From Azotosporobacter soli (GTDB taxonomy: Bacteria > Bacillota > Negativicutes > SG130): a DNA stretch of 64,000 bases. Below the pieces are notes generated by a model. That model saw nothing but the letters and a program-made list of their open reading frames with translations. It was not told where the DNA came from and ran no database searches. The position numbers and the translations under genes were made by a program. Shown here in pieces: positions 42,439 through 52,213 of this stretch. Position 1 is the stretch's first letter; the number at the start of each line of letters is the position of its first letter. Where the stretch lies: assembly GCF_030542965.1 (NCBI RefSeq), contig NZ_JAUAOA010000017.1, positions 1 through 64,000 of the forward strand, read 5' to 3'.

Positions 42439-43251
42439 TTAGCCGAACATCGCAATCCCAAGCGGCGTTACCAAGAGCGGATGCGGCGGCACATGAACCG
42501 GACGACCGAAGGCCTTGCCGAATTCGGCCTCGAAGCCTTCCAGGTAAGCGGTTCCGCCAACGACATACACCGGATACTGCTGATACTCTTGATGCCCTTC
42601 CAGCATATCGTTCACCAACGTTGCCATTTTTTCAATCACCGGCAGCACGGTCGGCATGATTTCCTTATGGCGGCGCGTGTCGCGCTTCATCAATTCGGCT
42701 TCTTCAAAGCTGATCTTATAAGAACCCGACAATACCAGCGACAGATGCGTACCGCCGGTCGGCTCATCGGCGGTAAACATCAGTTCGCCGTTTTTCAGCA
42801 CGGCAATGCCGGTCGTTCCGCCGCCGATATCGACAACGATGCCATGTTCGATGCCGAGCGCTTTGGCTGCCGCCACCGGTTCATCGACCTGTCCGACCGG
42901 TTCGATGCCCGCACCGGCAATCACATGGTTGCAGGCTTGCGCATTCCGCCCCATCGTACCCGGCGGTATTGCGGTAGCGCCTTTTTCCAGCTTAATACCC
43001 ATGATCGCTTCCACTTCCGCCTTCAATTCTTCGACGATCATCATCGCACCGCGAAAATCCATGACCAGACCATCTTTTACCACTGAAGCCCAGCGCATGC
43101 TGCCAGCAACCGGATTTCCCTCGCCGTCGATAACAACCAATACGACATCCGCCGTTCCCAAATCAACGCCGACCCGGTATGGTCCTTGTGACTCGGCCAT
43201 CGTACCGGATGCAATTAATTCATGCAGTTTGTGGATTTTTTCATATTCCAT
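42439..43251 (-). CDS. eutJ: EutJ-like actin-fold chaperone of microcompartment loci
   Basis: A 270-residue protein of the EutJ family, with actin/Hsp70-type phosphate loops YRVGVDLGTADVVLVV and GIVVDIGGGTTGIAVL, and a C-terminal YVVGGTAYLEGFEAEFGKAF motif. EutJ is thought to help assemble or reactivate microcompartment enzymes; its exact role is not settled. It has a strong ribosome-binding site (GGAGGGTATTGTAG). The neighbours are the second pduN and the MITE-like element. Confidence 0.88.
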   Translation of the reverse strand: MEYEKIHKLHELIASGTMAESQGPYRVGVDLGTADVVLVVIDGEGNPVAGSMRWASVVKDGLVMDFRGAMMIVEELKAEVEAIMGIKLEKGATAIPPGTMGRNAQACNHVIAGAGIEPVGQVDEPVAAAKALGIEHGIVVDIGGGTTGIAVLKNGELMFTADEPTGGTHLSLVLSGSYKISFEEAELMKRDTRRHKEIMPTVLPVIEKMATLVNDMLEGHQEYQQYPVYVVGGTAYLEGFEAEFGKAFGRPVHVPPHPLLVTPLGIAMFG

Positions 43252-43347
43252 CTACAATACCCTCCTATCCACCTTACTGCCTGATTCCCCGCTTCGGCTC
43301 CGGATTCCTTGGCATTATTCCGTTGATCTGTTTCACTATATTGCCAT

Positions 43348-43516
43348 CTAGGGAAGCACTGATTAAATGAAGGCACCGCTGGAATGAGATATTTTTGTGT
43401 TTGGCAAGAAGGGCTGAACGCAGGAATAGCAACGCTATTTCAAATTCAGACCGACGCAGCAAGGCGCAAAAAGATCCATTTCAGCGCCTTGCACGAATTA
43501 ATCAGTGGTTCCCTAG
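43348..43516. mobile_element. MITE-like element with imperfect terminal inverted repeats
   Basis: A 169-base segment bounded by CTAGGGAAGCACTGATTAA (43348-43366) and its near-perfect inverse TTAATCAGTGGTTCCCTAG (43498-43516, one mismatch). The homology continues inward imperfectly for about 40 bases (CCGCTGGAATGAGAT versus the inverse of CCATTTCAGCGC). It has no open frame and CTAG palindromes at both ends, compatible with a four-base target duplication. It lies between eutJ and hlyD and supplies the hlyD stop codon. Confidence 0.75.
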
Positions 43517-44403
43517 GGCAGAATTGCGATTTGCGCGGTCATGTTCCAACGTAGCCGCTGGTCCCAACTCTCCGGATTGATGCTCACAGTGTAGGTGATG
43601 TCGCCGCGTTTTTTCTCGCCGTATGGCCGGATAAATCGAACCTTCGCCGGAATTTCGAGTCCAGGTATACCGTCAAACGTCAGCATCGCCTTATCGCCTT
43701 CCTTAACTCTGGCAATCGAAAGTTCAGTAAGATCGTCGCTGCGAACTTCCCAGGCTGATTCATCGGCGATCCGTACCAACACGGCGCCGAACGCGGCATG
43801 TTCGCCGACCTTGACATCCAAATAGGCAACCCGGCCAGCCATCGGCGCCTTCAGTTCCGTCTTATCGAGCAGTCCGGCCGACTCAGTCAGCGTCGACTGC
43901 TGCACCGCGACATCGGCCGTCGCCTGATCGAGCAGCGCCTGACAGCGCTCCGTCAGTGTCCGAGCCTGATCGAGTTGCTGCTTGGCTGCAGCGCCGGCGC
44001 TGCTCAAGGCTTCCTGGCGCGCCAATTCGCGCTTGGCATCGATCAAATTGACCCGAGCCTGCTCGACTGCCGCGGCCGATTTAGCGACATTAGAACTGGC
44101 GCTGCCGACCCTGGCCTGTGCATCCTCGCGTACCAACCGGATGATCGGCTGGCCGACCTGTACCAGATCGCCTTCTCGCACCAATATTTCGCCCACTGTT
44201 CCTTCCACGGGCATCACCATTTGCGCATAACGCACAGGAAAAACGATGCCTTCCGCCAGTACCCGCCCGTCATCCTTAACCGGCGGAACCAGCTTCGTTT
44301 CCGCCGGCCGCCCCTGCCAATACCACCAGCCGCCGAGCGCCGCCAGTACAAGCAGGCATATGAACCATCTACGTTTGCATTTTTCAAACCATGTAGTCAT
44401 CAT
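43513..44403 (-). CDS. HlyD-family membrane-fusion protein of an efflux system
   Basis: A 296-residue adaptor with one N-terminal membrane anchor (RRWFICLLVLAALGGWWYW), a lipoyl half-motif (GTVGEILVREGDLVQVGQPI), a coiled-coil hairpin (about 100-165), the matching second lipoyl half (APMAGRVAYLDVKVGEHAAFG) and a beta-barrel end. It links the ABC permease at 44438 to the cell envelope. The stop TAG (43513-43515) falls within the inverted repeat of the adjacent MITE-like element, so the original C-terminus may have been altered. Confidence 0.9.
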   Translation of the reverse strand: MMTTWFEKCKRRWFICLLVLAALGGWWYWQGRPAETKLVPPVKDDGRVLAEGIVFPVRYAQMVMPVEGTVGEILVREGDLVQVGQPIIRLVREDAQARVGSASSNVAKSAAAVEQARVNLIDAKRELARQEALSSAGAAAKQQLDQARTLTERCQALLDQATADVAVQQSTLTESAGLLDKTELKAPMAGRVAYLDVKVGEHAAFGAVLVRIADESAWEVRSDDLTELSIARVKEGDKAMLTFDGIPGLEIPAKVRFIRPYGEKKRGDITYTVSINPESWDQRLRWNMTAQIAILP

Positions 44404-44437
44404 TATCCATCACCCCATCAAGCCCCGGAACAGGCTT

Positions 44438-46882
44438 TTATTCATAACTAAGCACATCCCTGACGCTGAGCCGCGTCGCATTCCAAGCCGGCAACAAACT
44501 GGCCAACACCGACAGCACGACCGACAGCAGCAGCCAAATCGCCAGACCGCTAAGGCTAAAAGAAAACTGCAGCGGCGCGCGCATGAACAGCATCCCGACC
44601 TGATAACTGAGGGCCGCCGATACCGGCAGTGCCAGCAACAGCGCGATCAGCCAGCTAAGCAGCCCCATCACCAACGCTTCTACGATAAACACCTTGCCGA
44701 TACCAAGACTCGACGCGCCGATCGCCCGCATCACGCCGATCTCCCTCGTCCGCTCCAGTACATTGATACTCATCGTTCCCATCAATCCAAGCGCGCCGAC
44801 AATCGCGAGCAGCACCGCCATAACCAACAGAAACGTGGTAATGATGTCAAACTGCGAACGCAGCCGCTCTTTCTGCTGCCAGGTCACTTCCACGCTCTGC
44901 ACCCGCAAGTTGTTTTTCTTCAAATGCGCTTCCAGCGCCTGTCCCAACGCGACTTGAGCCTGCGGCTCCTTCGATAGCGTCACGACCTGGACTGAGCGCG
45001 CCTTTCCGGCAGCTTGGATCGCATTCGTCATCCATTCATTGGGCGAATAGCAGATCGGACCAGTCAGCTGGCTTTGCGCAATTCCCACAACCGTGCCGTG
45101 CAATTTCCGGTCGCCAACCTTGATTACGGTCTCCCCTCCCACCTTAATCTGTGGGTTGTCCTTGACCACCTCGGTATTGACGACAAAGGCATTCTCATCT
45201 TCTTCAACCAGCCAGCGTCCCTCGATGACCCTGGGTTGAATCATTGTCGTATTCACCGGCGGCGCCAACAGGAACGTACTCTTGCTGGCTTCCGTTTCCG
45301 CTGCCTTTCCTTCTCCCTTTAGTATCCGGCCCGAACTGAACCCCCATGCTTCGGCCGCCTCGACGCCCGGCACACGCATGACCTCCTGGCTGATGCGGCT
45401 GCCACGATAATTCTGCGTAAAATTGATTGATATATCATATTGAAAATATTCCAAAGCCTGGTCGAGCGTCGCATACAGCGATGACCGCACCGAAAAGACC
45501 GCCATGAACACGGTTCCGGCCACGACCAGCGTGATCAGAGTCAGCGCCAGCCGCCCCTTGCGTCGGAACGTATTGCGCAACGACAGCACCACTGGGCGCG
45601 GCAGGTGATGAAGTCTCCGCAGTCCCCGATCCACCCAGCGATCGACCCGCCCCTTGGCGGCGACAGCGCCAATGCCGTAATCGCTGATCGCTTCGCGCAC
45701 CGTGACCCCAGTCCCCTGCCAGATCGGCCACAGTGCTGCCAACAGTGGTACCAGCAAAGCCACGCAGGCTTCCAGCACCAGAACGCGCGGCGGCAGTTCC
45801 AAGCCGCCGGAATTGAAATTGAACGCCTGCGCCATAAAGCTGGTAATCGCATTCGCAGCAACCGCGCCAAGCGGCGCCGATACCAACAGCGCCAGACAGC
45901 CATAGGCGGCCACCATCGACAGATACAGGCGCAGAATCTGCCCGCGCTGCGCGCCGATCGATTTCATGATCCCCACCTGCCGGATCTGCTGGGCCAAGAT
46001 TGCCGAAACCGTATTCACGAGCAGTAGCGTTCCCAACAGCAATGATAAGCCTCCGAGCACCGCAAGCAGCATGACGAGCGCATCAATCGGCCCCTGCAGC
46101 GGATGTTCGCCCGGCTTGCCGACCTGCAGCCAGTACACCGTGGTATCGCCCTGTTCCAGCTTTGTCCAAGCCCGGCGGCCGACGCCCTGGATCGTCTGTA
46201 TGGCAGTTTCGCCATCCTGGCCTTTAATCAGTTCCGGCTGCACGACAAGATTAACTTCATCGAGTCTTCGTTCCTCATCCAACTTGGCCAACGTCTCCAT
46301 ACTGATATAGCCGTAGGAGCGGCCGCTAAACATACTGGGAATCTGCGCCGGATCATACACGACGCCACTCACTTTCATCGAACGCTTCCGCCCGGTCGAG
46401 GTCTCGACCTGGACACGATCGCCCTGTTTGATTCCCATGCCGGCAAGCGAAGATCGCTCCAGCAGAACATCGCCATCCCCCGGCGGCCACGCGCCGGATT
46501 GCGGCTTGATGATGTTGACTTTCTGCTTCACATAGTCCGGCAGCGCAATCAGCAGCATTTGCCGCATCTGTCCGTCCTGCGTCTTAACCCGGACATCGAC
46601 GTTGCGGCGGCCGGTGGCTTCTTTTACACCGCGCAGGCTGCGCACGCTCTGGACCAATTCTTCGTCGAACGGATCGGCGTACAGCGTCGCACTGGCCGGA
46701 GCGGCAGTCGCCCAACTGCCGGCCAGGTCGCGGCTGAACATCAGATAGGCGCTATACACCATGCCAACCGCAAACACGCCTACGGCAATCGACATCACAA
46801 CAAGAGCCGTTCGCAGCGGGTTGCCCCACAGATCGGCCCAAACTTTCATCCAGCGCGGCGTAAGCCAACCCCGCCTACTCAT
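44438..46882 (-). CDS. FtsX-like ABC permease (MacB/LolE class)
   Basis: An 814-residue membrane protein with an N-terminal helix, a MacB periplasmic-type domain, and two FtsX transmembrane blocks: [28 protein letters not shown] near 265-295, and a second at about 685-800 ending [13 protein letters not shown] and [22 protein letters not shown]. The typical cytoplasmic phrase [17 protein letters not shown] precedes the first block's second helix. With the ATPase and HlyD genes it forms a MacAB/Lol-like exporter for a peptide, lipid or drug; the cargo is unknown. Confidence 0.9.
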   Translation of the reverse strand: MSRRGWLTPRWMKVWADLWGNPLRTALVVMSIAVGVFAVGMVYSAYLMFSRDLAGSWATAAPASATLYADPFDEELVQSVRSLRGVKEATGRRNVDVRVKTQDGQMRQMLLIALPDYVKQKVNIIKPQSGAWPPGDGDVLLERSSLAGMGIKQGDRVQVETSTGRKRSMKVSGVVYDPAQIPSMFSGRSYGYISMETLAKLDEERRLDEVNLVVQPELIKGQDGETAIQTIQGVGRRAWTKLEQGDTTVYWLQVGKPGEHPLQGPIDALVMLLAVLGGLSLLLGTLLLVNTVSAILAQQIRQVGIMKSIGAQRGQILRLYLSMVAAYGCLALLVSAPLGAVAANAITSFMAQAFNFNSGGLELPPRVLVLEACVALLVPLLAALWPIWQGTGVTVREAISDYGIGAVAAKGRVDRWVDRGLRRLHHLPRPVVLSLRNTFRRKGRLALTLITLVVAGTVFMAVFSVRSSLYATLDQALEYFQYDISINFTQNYRGSRISQEVMRVPGVEAAEAWGFSSGRILKGEGKAAETEASKSTFLLAPPVNTTMIQPRVIEGRWLVEEDENAFVVNTEVVKDNPQIKVGGETVIKVGDRKLHGTVVGIAQSQLTGPICYSPNEWMTNAIQAAGKARSVQVVTLSKEPQAQVALGQALEAHLKKNNLRVQSVEVTWQQKERLRSQFDIITTFLLVMAVLLAIVGALGLMGTMSINVLERTREIGVMRAIGASSLGIGKVFIVEALVMGLLSWLIALLLALPVSAALSYQVGMLFMRAPLQFSFSLSGLAIWLLLSVVLSVLASLLPAWNATRLSVRDVLSYE

Positions 46883-47639
46883 AATGATTCATCCCGTCTG
46901 CAAACGGCAGCACAACCTGCCCCTCATCAACAGTCACGATACGGCTGCCGCGCCGGGCCAGTTCCGCGTCATGCGTCACCATCAAAATCGTCTTGCCCGC
47001 CCGCGTCAATTCGCCAAACAGTTCAATGACCGAGTCAGCCGTCCGATGATCCAGATTGCCAGTCGGTTCATCCGCCACCAACAAGGGCGGATCGTTGGCC
47101 AGCGACCGGGCGATCGCAACCCTCTGCTGCTGGCCGCCGGAAAGATTCGCCGGCAGTTTGTCCGCCTGATTCGCAACCCCGACCATATCCAACAATTCCT
47201 TGGCCCGCTGCGGCCGTTCGCTCGCCTTGAACATATCGCAAAAATCCATCGGCAGCATGACATTTTCCAATACCGTGAGCGTCGGCAGCAATTGAAAGAA
47301 CTGAAACACGACGCCGACAGTCCGTCCCCGCCAGACCGCAATCTGATTTTCCGTCAGTTGATGCACCGGCGTGCCCGCCACCCATACCTCGCCGCCCGAT
47401 GGCCGGTCGATGCCGGTGATCATATTGATCAGCGTGGATTTGCCGCTGCCGGACTTGCCAACTACCGCAACAAACTCACCGTTTTGGATCTCGAGGTCAA
47501 TCCCTCGCAACGCTTCAAATTCTCCCGCCCCAGTCACATATGTCTTCCTGACGTCGGCAATTACGACCGCAGAACCGCCAGAACGTGGTTGCGGCAGGCT
47601 CGGTGCTCCCAGCCAGGATAACCAATTTACTTTTCTCAT
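46875..47639 (-). CDS. ABC transporter ATP-binding protein (LolD/MacB type)
   Basis: A 254-residue ATPase. Walker [10 protein letters not shown], the signature [15 protein letters not shown], Walker [13 protein letters not shown] and the H-loop VTHDAEL are all present. I start at the ATG 47639 after GGGAGAAAATTC; a longer frame lacks support. It overlaps the permease start by eight bases, so the order ATPase-permease-adaptor forms one operon. Confidence 0.93.
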   Translation of the reverse strand: MRKVNWLSWLGAPSLPQPRSGGSAVVIADVRKTYVTGAGEFEALRGIDLEIQNGEFVAVVGKSGSGKSTLINMITGIDRPSGGEVWVAGTPVHQLTENQIAVWRGRTVGVVFQFFQLLPTLTVLENVMLPMDFCDMFKASERPQRAKELLDMVGVANQADKLPANLSGGQQQRVAIARSLANDPPLLVADEPTGNLDHRTADSVIELFGELTRAGKTILMVTHDAELARRGSRIVTVDEGQVVLPFADGMNHYE

Positions 47640-47803
47640 GAATTTTCTCCCTTGTGTAAGCCTGCTTTTGTAACGCACTCTCGCAGGCTTAGCCGATGCA
47701 ACTTTCTCCAAACATACCCATTTTATGTCCGCTTCGTCCACCGCGTCAATAGAATGCCTACTTGTTTTCCTTACGCAATTCTTACTTTTACTTCATAATT
47801 ATA

Positions 47804-47834
47804 AAGAAAACCGGATCGATATAATCGATCCGGT
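47804..47834 (-). terminator. Terminator after the hypothetical gene
   Basis: ACCGGATCGAT / ATCGATCCGGT stem (47810-47834), TTTTC on the minus strand, 12 bases past the stop at 47846. Confidence 0.75.
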
Positions 47835-47845
47835 CATTTAGCATA

Positions 47846-48481
47846 TTACCCTGCCGCCTGCACTTTGCAGCCTAGCAGGCTTTCATCCTGCAATAACCCC
47901 CCGCCATTCGCCAGGCTTTCGATCCGTATACCGTCGAGTTCGCTCCCCGACAAAATCAGCGGCTCCGCTACAATCGCAAACGGATCAATACAGGGACACA
48001 CGCCCTCTGTCGCTTGGTACAAGCTGATGACGCCTTCCAATTCCAGACAACTTTGTACCAACGCCGCCTTTCCTGTCAGCCATACCGCCTGCGCCACTTG
48101 CATAACATACATAATTTTCTCCGGAATAAATGCATAGTCCTCAGCGCCAACAATAATATCCTCCTCTGGTATCAACAAACTAAGACAAATTTCATTCGCC
48201 GCACCTGACCACAAGAGACGAAGCTCTGAATAATCAGGATGTGTCAGCGTAATTTGGCGGTAATCAAGCTTTACGTCTTCTTCCAAGCCAAAACTAAAAC
48301 CAGCTTCCAATTTATTTTGATTCCAGCGGATAATTTCTTGCAGCTTCATATCCTTGCCATGCCAAAACCCTTCTTTAAAAACCATGCCCTGTGCAAAAAA
48401 AACCTGATAAATATCCTGTACAAAATCGGAGTATAAGACGCTTTTGCAAAAAGAAAACTCTACCGTAAAATAAGCCGGCAT
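47846..48481 (-). CDS. Protein of unknown function
   Basis: A 211-residue, acidic, soluble-looking protein with no signal peptide, membrane segment or motif I recognise. AAAGGAGACGGAAA precedes the ATG, and it has its own terminator, so it is a real gene. Sequence features include EEDIIVGAEDYAFIPEKIMYVMQ and several aromatic residues near the N-terminus. It stands alone between the ABC exporter and the HD-domain gene. Function unknown. Confidence 0.7.
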   Translation of the reverse strand: MPAYFTVEFSFCKSVLYSDFVQDIYQVFFAQGMVFKEGFWHGKDMKLQEIIRWNQNKLEAGFSFGLEEDVKLDYRQITLTHPDYSELRLLWSGAANEICLSLLIPEEDIIVGAEDYAFIPEKIMYVMQVAQAVWLTGKAALVQSCLELEGVISLYQATEGVCPCIDPFAIVAEPLILSGSELDGIRIESLANGGGLLQDESLLGCKVQAAG

Positions 48482-48799
48482 TTTCCGTCTCCTTTATCCG
48501 TTTTTCTCTTTCAGTATACGACTTCTTTCGCCGCAAGTGTCATTTTCCCTTTTTTTTACAATTTATTTTTGGCAGTATTCGCCTCATTTTGCTAAAATGT
48601 TGACAACTTTCAGATTATATTAGCGTTTATGTTACTTTTTTTAGTTTTTATTTCTGGCAAATAAACGCTTTTTTACTTATGATAAGAACTATAGAATGCC
48701 GTAAGCATGCTCACACAACAGAATCTTATTTCTTCGTCTTATAATAAGGAAACTTTTCTTATAGGGATTTACCCAATGCAACGATGTAGGAGGATTATT
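48482..48799 (+). promoter_or_regulatory. Leader/promoter region of the HD-domain gene with a terminator-like hairpin
   Basis: About 318 bases without a gene, AT-rich. A TTGACA occurs at 48600-48605 with poorly defined -10 sequences. AGCGTTTAT (48622-48630) pairs with ATAAACGCT (48661-48669), followed by TTTTTTA, the shape of an intrinsic terminator in the 5' leader. I see no known riboswitch. Confidence 0.45.
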
Positions 48800-49933
48800 A
48801 TGCGTCAAATGAGCACCACCGAACTCGAACCCGGAATCGTGATTGCCCAGCACATCCTCAATGAAGACGGCGCCATCTTGTTGACGGCAGGTAGCACCTT
48901 AACCGCCAAAGCCATCGCCTCTTTACTCAGTTGGAACATTCAAGAGGTACGCATTAAGGAAGATAAAGATACCGACGAAGACCTCGCAATGGCTCTACAG
49001 TTTGACGAAATAACGCGTCAACACAGCCAAAGCGCTGATGAAGAAGCTTCCGTCTCGATCGACATTCCGCCGCAGACGCCGATTCCTTCGATCATTAATG
49101 AAAAGTCATTGGAGCAGTATGAAACGATTAGCCATCGTTTTCTCGAAATCCTGCGCAACCGAAAACTGTATACCGATCCGGCCAAACTCGATTCGTTGGC
49201 CAACATCATCTGCCGCTATGTCCTCTCGACTCCAGGCGCTATCGGTTATGCGCTACGCCAAGAGGAAGAAGGCGGTCCAGTCGAGCTTCTCGCCCGTCAT
49301 AGTCTGGCCGTTGCGGTGATTGCGACAAAACTTGCGCGCCTGTTGCGTTATCCTTCCGAACAGATCCAAAACATTGCGATCGGCGCGCTGATCCATGATA
49401 TCGGAAAGATGCTGTTGCCGCCTCAATATTCCGAGACCGCAGCCAGTCGGACCGAGCATGACAATGAACTTTACCGTTCCCACGTGCAAATCGGCTATGA
49501 CCTGTTAAAGCAGTATCCTTTTCCGCGCGAAGCGATGTTCGTTTTACTCCAGCATCACGAAACAATTGACGGCAGCGGTTTCCCTTTATGCCTGCCGCCT
49601 GGCAAGATGCATCCTTATGCACAGGTTGTGGCGCTGGCCAACCGCTTCGACGTGCTCTTTCATGAACAGGCAGGCCTGCCGAATCTCTTCGACATCCGGC
49701 CGCGCCTCTTAAAAAGCGCCGCAACGAAGATCTCGACCGAAATCGTCGACATCTTCGACCGTTATCTGGAAGACTTCGTCTTCACCGCCAATGTCGAACT
49801 CAGCGACGGACGGACTGCGGAAGTCATTTATACGCATCACGCCTTCGAATCGCCGGTCGTCAAAGCCAGCGACGGCGAACTGATCGATCTGAACCACCGC
49901 GATAGTCTGAAAGTCGTGAGACTTTCCCTCTAA
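48800..49933 (+). CDS. HD-GYP-like metal-dependent phosphohydrolase
   Basis: A 377-residue protein. The N-terminus (STTELEPGIVIAQHILNEDG) is a beta-rich segment often found ahead of HD-GYP domains. The catalytic domain (about 185-320) holds LIHDIGKMLLPP, FVLLQHHETIDGSGFP and YAQVVALANRFD. The GYP triplet is GFP here, with the rest of the motif (HHE..DGSG.P) intact; such proteins hydrolyse cyclic-di-GMP or related signals. The start at 48800 has TAGGAGGATTATT before it. It ends in a shared terminator. Confidence 0.87.
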   Translation: MRQMSTTELEPGIVIAQHILNEDGAILLTAGSTLTAKAIASLLSWNIQEVRIKEDKDTDEDLAMALQFDEITRQHSQSADEEASVSIDIPPQTPIPSIINEKSLEQYETISHRFLEILRNRKLYTDPAKLDSLANIICRYVLSTPGAIGYALRQEEEGGPVELLARHSLAVAVIATKLARLLRYPSEQIQNIAIGALIHDIGKMLLPPQYSETAASRTEHDNELYRSHVQIGYDLLKQYPFPREAMFVLLQHHETIDGSGFPLCLPPGKMHPYAQVVALANRFDVLFHEQAGLPNLFDIRPRLLKSAATKISTEIVDIFDRYLEDFVFTANVELSDGRTAEVIYTHHAFESPVVKASDGELIDLNHRDSLKVVRLSL

Positions 49934-49989
49934 AAGCATAAGAAAAAACGCGTCCGGCCAATCGCCGAACGCGTTTTTTCTTATGCTTT
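49933..49989. terminator. Bidirectional terminator with 20-bp arms
   Basis: AAAGCATAAGAAAAAACGCG (from 49933) and its exact inverse end at 49989 around a GC-rich loop. The right arm includes the last codons and stop of the converging dehydrogenase gene. Confidence 0.88.
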
Positions 49990-51240
49990 CCAATGTCGTA
50001 GCAGGTATTCTTCGGCTTCCAGATTCCATAGACCGTTATTGCGCTCCGTAATTTCAGCCAACGCGGTAAATTTCGGATTCTCTTTCGCAAGTTCGGTGAA
50101 ATCCTCGATGGCGGTCATCGGCATGTTAATCCCGGTATAGACCAGCTTCTTCCCGGCCGGTGCGTCCGGCAGCGTAAGCGTCGCCTCGCCGGCGCTGTCG
50201 AGTCCTCCGACATGCGTCACCATGACCGCCGGATTGATCCTTCCCTGTTCAGTAAGACGCAGCGACTCGATCATATCGGCGGTATTGCCGCCGGTCGTGC
50301 CTACGATATGCGTCGCGGCATAATGGACATTGTAAAAATTGCAGGCTGCGGAAAATTTCGTATCCGTCGGTCCGGCGAAAAAGTTCAGGCAACCGTCTTT
50401 GCCCAAAATCTGATCGCCCTGCTCCACGACCGGACGTACCGGCGCAAAGACAAAGACATCGTCAAATCCGTCGCCGCCGGCGATTTTTTTCAAATATGCC
50501 GGTACATCCTCGATGCCTTTGGTATTAACGAATTCCAATCGTATGCCTTTTTCTGCGGCCGAAGCTTCACTGAACAGGCTGCGCGCACGCTTTAGGCGTT
50601 TTTCATCGACATCGCTCACGACAATCAGCCCCGGTCTGCGTTCGCAGTTCAGCGCATAGTCGATCGCGCCCAGCCCCATCGGTCCTGCTCCGGCCAGGAT
50701 CGCCATTTTGCCGCCCGGTTCGATGCCCATCCTGTGTTCGTACGAACCCATCGATGTGTGATAGCTGGCATGGAACGCGCCGATGATGCAGGACATCGGT
50801 TCGGCCAGCGACGCTTCATAATAGGCCTTGCCCTGATACGGCAACAAGCAGCCGAGTTCCATGACTTCTTTCGGCATGATGACATAGGTGGCCGCGCCGC
50901 CGCAATAACGGTACGAATAGCCGGGTGAATCCATGCTGCCCTTATAATTGAGCGCCGGCTGCATGGAAAATTTTTCTCCGACTTTAAACTGATCCTGCCA
51001 TGTCTTTCCTACCTGCACGATGTTTCCGGCCATTTCATGTCCGATAATGATCGGATATTCGGCGATATCATCCGGCACTCGCTTATGGTCACTGGCCAGG
51101 ACGGCCGCTTTGTAACTCGACATGCAAATGCTGTCGGAAACGACTTCTACCAATATTTCATCCGCCGTTATCTCCGGCAGTTCGAATTCATCAAGACGCA
51201 GATCTTTTTTGCCATACAATCTGACTGCACGTGTTTTCAT
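49981..51240 (-). CDS. Zinc-type dehydrogenase (L-sorbose-1-phosphate reductase/hexitol-phosphate dehydrogenase-like)
   Basis: A 419-residue medium-chain dehydrogenase. GHEMAGNIVQVG marks the zinc-binding part and AILAGAGPMGLGAIDYAL is the NAD-binding glycine motif. Length and sequence resemble SorE, the sorbose-1-phosphate reductase, more than common alcohol dehydrogenases. Its place behind mannitol-class PTS genes and a 1-phosphofructokinase-type kinase suggests it oxidises a hexitol phosphate to a ketose phosphate. The exact substrate is not known. It overlaps fruK (ATGA). Confidence 0.8.
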   Translation of the reverse strand: MKTRAVRLYGKKDLRLDEFELPEITADEILVEVVSDSICMSSYKAAVLASDHKRVPDDIAEYPIIIGHEMAGNIVQVGKTWQDQFKVGEKFSMQPALNYKGSMDSPGYSYRYCGGAATYVIMPKEVMELGCLLPYQGKAYYEASLAEPMSCIIGAFHASYHTSMGSYEHRMGIEPGGKMAILAGAGPMGLGAIDYALNCERRPGLIVVSDVDEKRLKRARSLFSEASAAEKGIRLEFVNTKGIEDVPAYLKKIAGGDGFDDVFVFAPVRPVVEQGDQILGKDGCLNFFAGPTDTKFSAACNFYNVHYAATHIVGTTGGNTADMIESLRLTEQGRINPAVMVTHVGGLDSAGEATLTLPDAPAGKKLVYTGINMPMTAIEDFTELAKENPKFTALAEITERNNGLWNLEAEEYLLRHWKA

Positions 51241-52202
51241 CGCTCATTGCTCCTTTTCTTTTCACGTTCCTCGAGTTTCTCCCATTTCACCTGCTTCGCC
51301 AGTTCTTCGACTAACGTCCGTCCGCCCGGCTCCGTGCCGCCCGTCATCACGCTGGCCGTACCTGCGGCTACCGCCAGGCAAATCAAGTCGTTCCAATCCG
51401 CTTCGCGCTCAAGCGCCAATGCAAGGCCCGCCACCATCGCGTCGCCCGCGCCGACGGTACTTTGTACCGCAACGCGAAGCCCTCGCGTCAGATACGCTTC
51501 CTGCGCCGTGACAAACAGCGCACCCTCGCCGCCCAGTGAGACAACAACCACTTCGATGCCGTAACGGCTGCACAGCGTACGGGCAAATTCCGCAGTAGCG
51601 GCCTCGCCTTCGAGGCGCTCTCCGGCCAACCGCTCCAACTCATGAATGTTCGGCTTTATCAGATAAGGTCCCGCTTCCAATCCCGCTTGCAGCAATTCGC
51701 CGTCAGCGTCGAGAACCGTCCTGACGCCATTCTCCTTCGCCGCCCGGATCCACTCCCGGTACACATCCTTTTCCACGCCCGGCGGCACGCTGCCTGATAA
51801 GACTAAAATATCTTTTTCCCGCAGACTGTTCACACACTGCTCTTTTAACTGCGCAATCATCTCCGCACTGACGCGCGGACCCGTTTCATTGATATCCGTA
51901 TTGCGTCCGTTCAGCTTGTCGACAATCTTTAAATTCATCCGCGTTTCGCCGCTGCCCTGCAAAAAAGCATGTGCAATCCCAGTTTGCGTCAGGCATTCTT
52001 CAATCATAGCGCCGGTTTTTCCAGCTAAAATACCGATTGCCCGGCTCGTTCCGCCCAGACTTGCAATCGTCTTGGAGACATTAATGCCTTTACCTCCCGC
52101 ATCCAGGCGGCTGCTTTTAATGCGATTCACCGCATCCAGTCTGCAATCGTCAATTTCCACCGTCTTATCGACGGCAGGATTCAGCGTCACTGTTATAATC
52201 AT
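51237..52202 (-). CDS. fruK: 1-phosphofructokinase/tagatose-6-phosphate kinase family (FruK/LacC)
   Basis: A 321-residue PfkB-family kinase. MIITVTLNPAVDKTVEI start, LDAGGKGINVSKTIASLGG and the anion-hole STVGAGDAMVAGLA motif are family signatures. It phosphorylates a ketose phosphate to a bisphosphate that aldolase can split. Start at 52202, after AGGAGAAACGAAG; a longer frame overlaps the PTS gene. It acts with the PTS and dehydrogenase of this cluster. Confidence 0.87.
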   Translation of the reverse strand: MIITVTLNPAVDKTVEIDDCRLDAVNRIKSSRLDAGGKGINVSKTIASLGGTSRAIGILAGKTGAMIEECLTQTGIAHAFLQGSGETRMNLKIVDKLNGRNTDINETGPRVSAEMIAQLKEQCVNSLREKDILVLSGSVPPGVEKDVYREWIRAAKENGVRTVLDADGELLQAGLEAGPYLIKPNIHELERLAGERLEGEAATAEFARTLCSRYGIEVVVVSLGGEGALFVTAQEAYLTRGLRVAVQSTVGAGDAMVAGLALALEREADWNDLICLAVAAGTASVMTGGTEPGGRTLVEELAKQVKWEKLEEREKKRSNER

Positions 52203-52213
52203 CTTCGTTTCTC

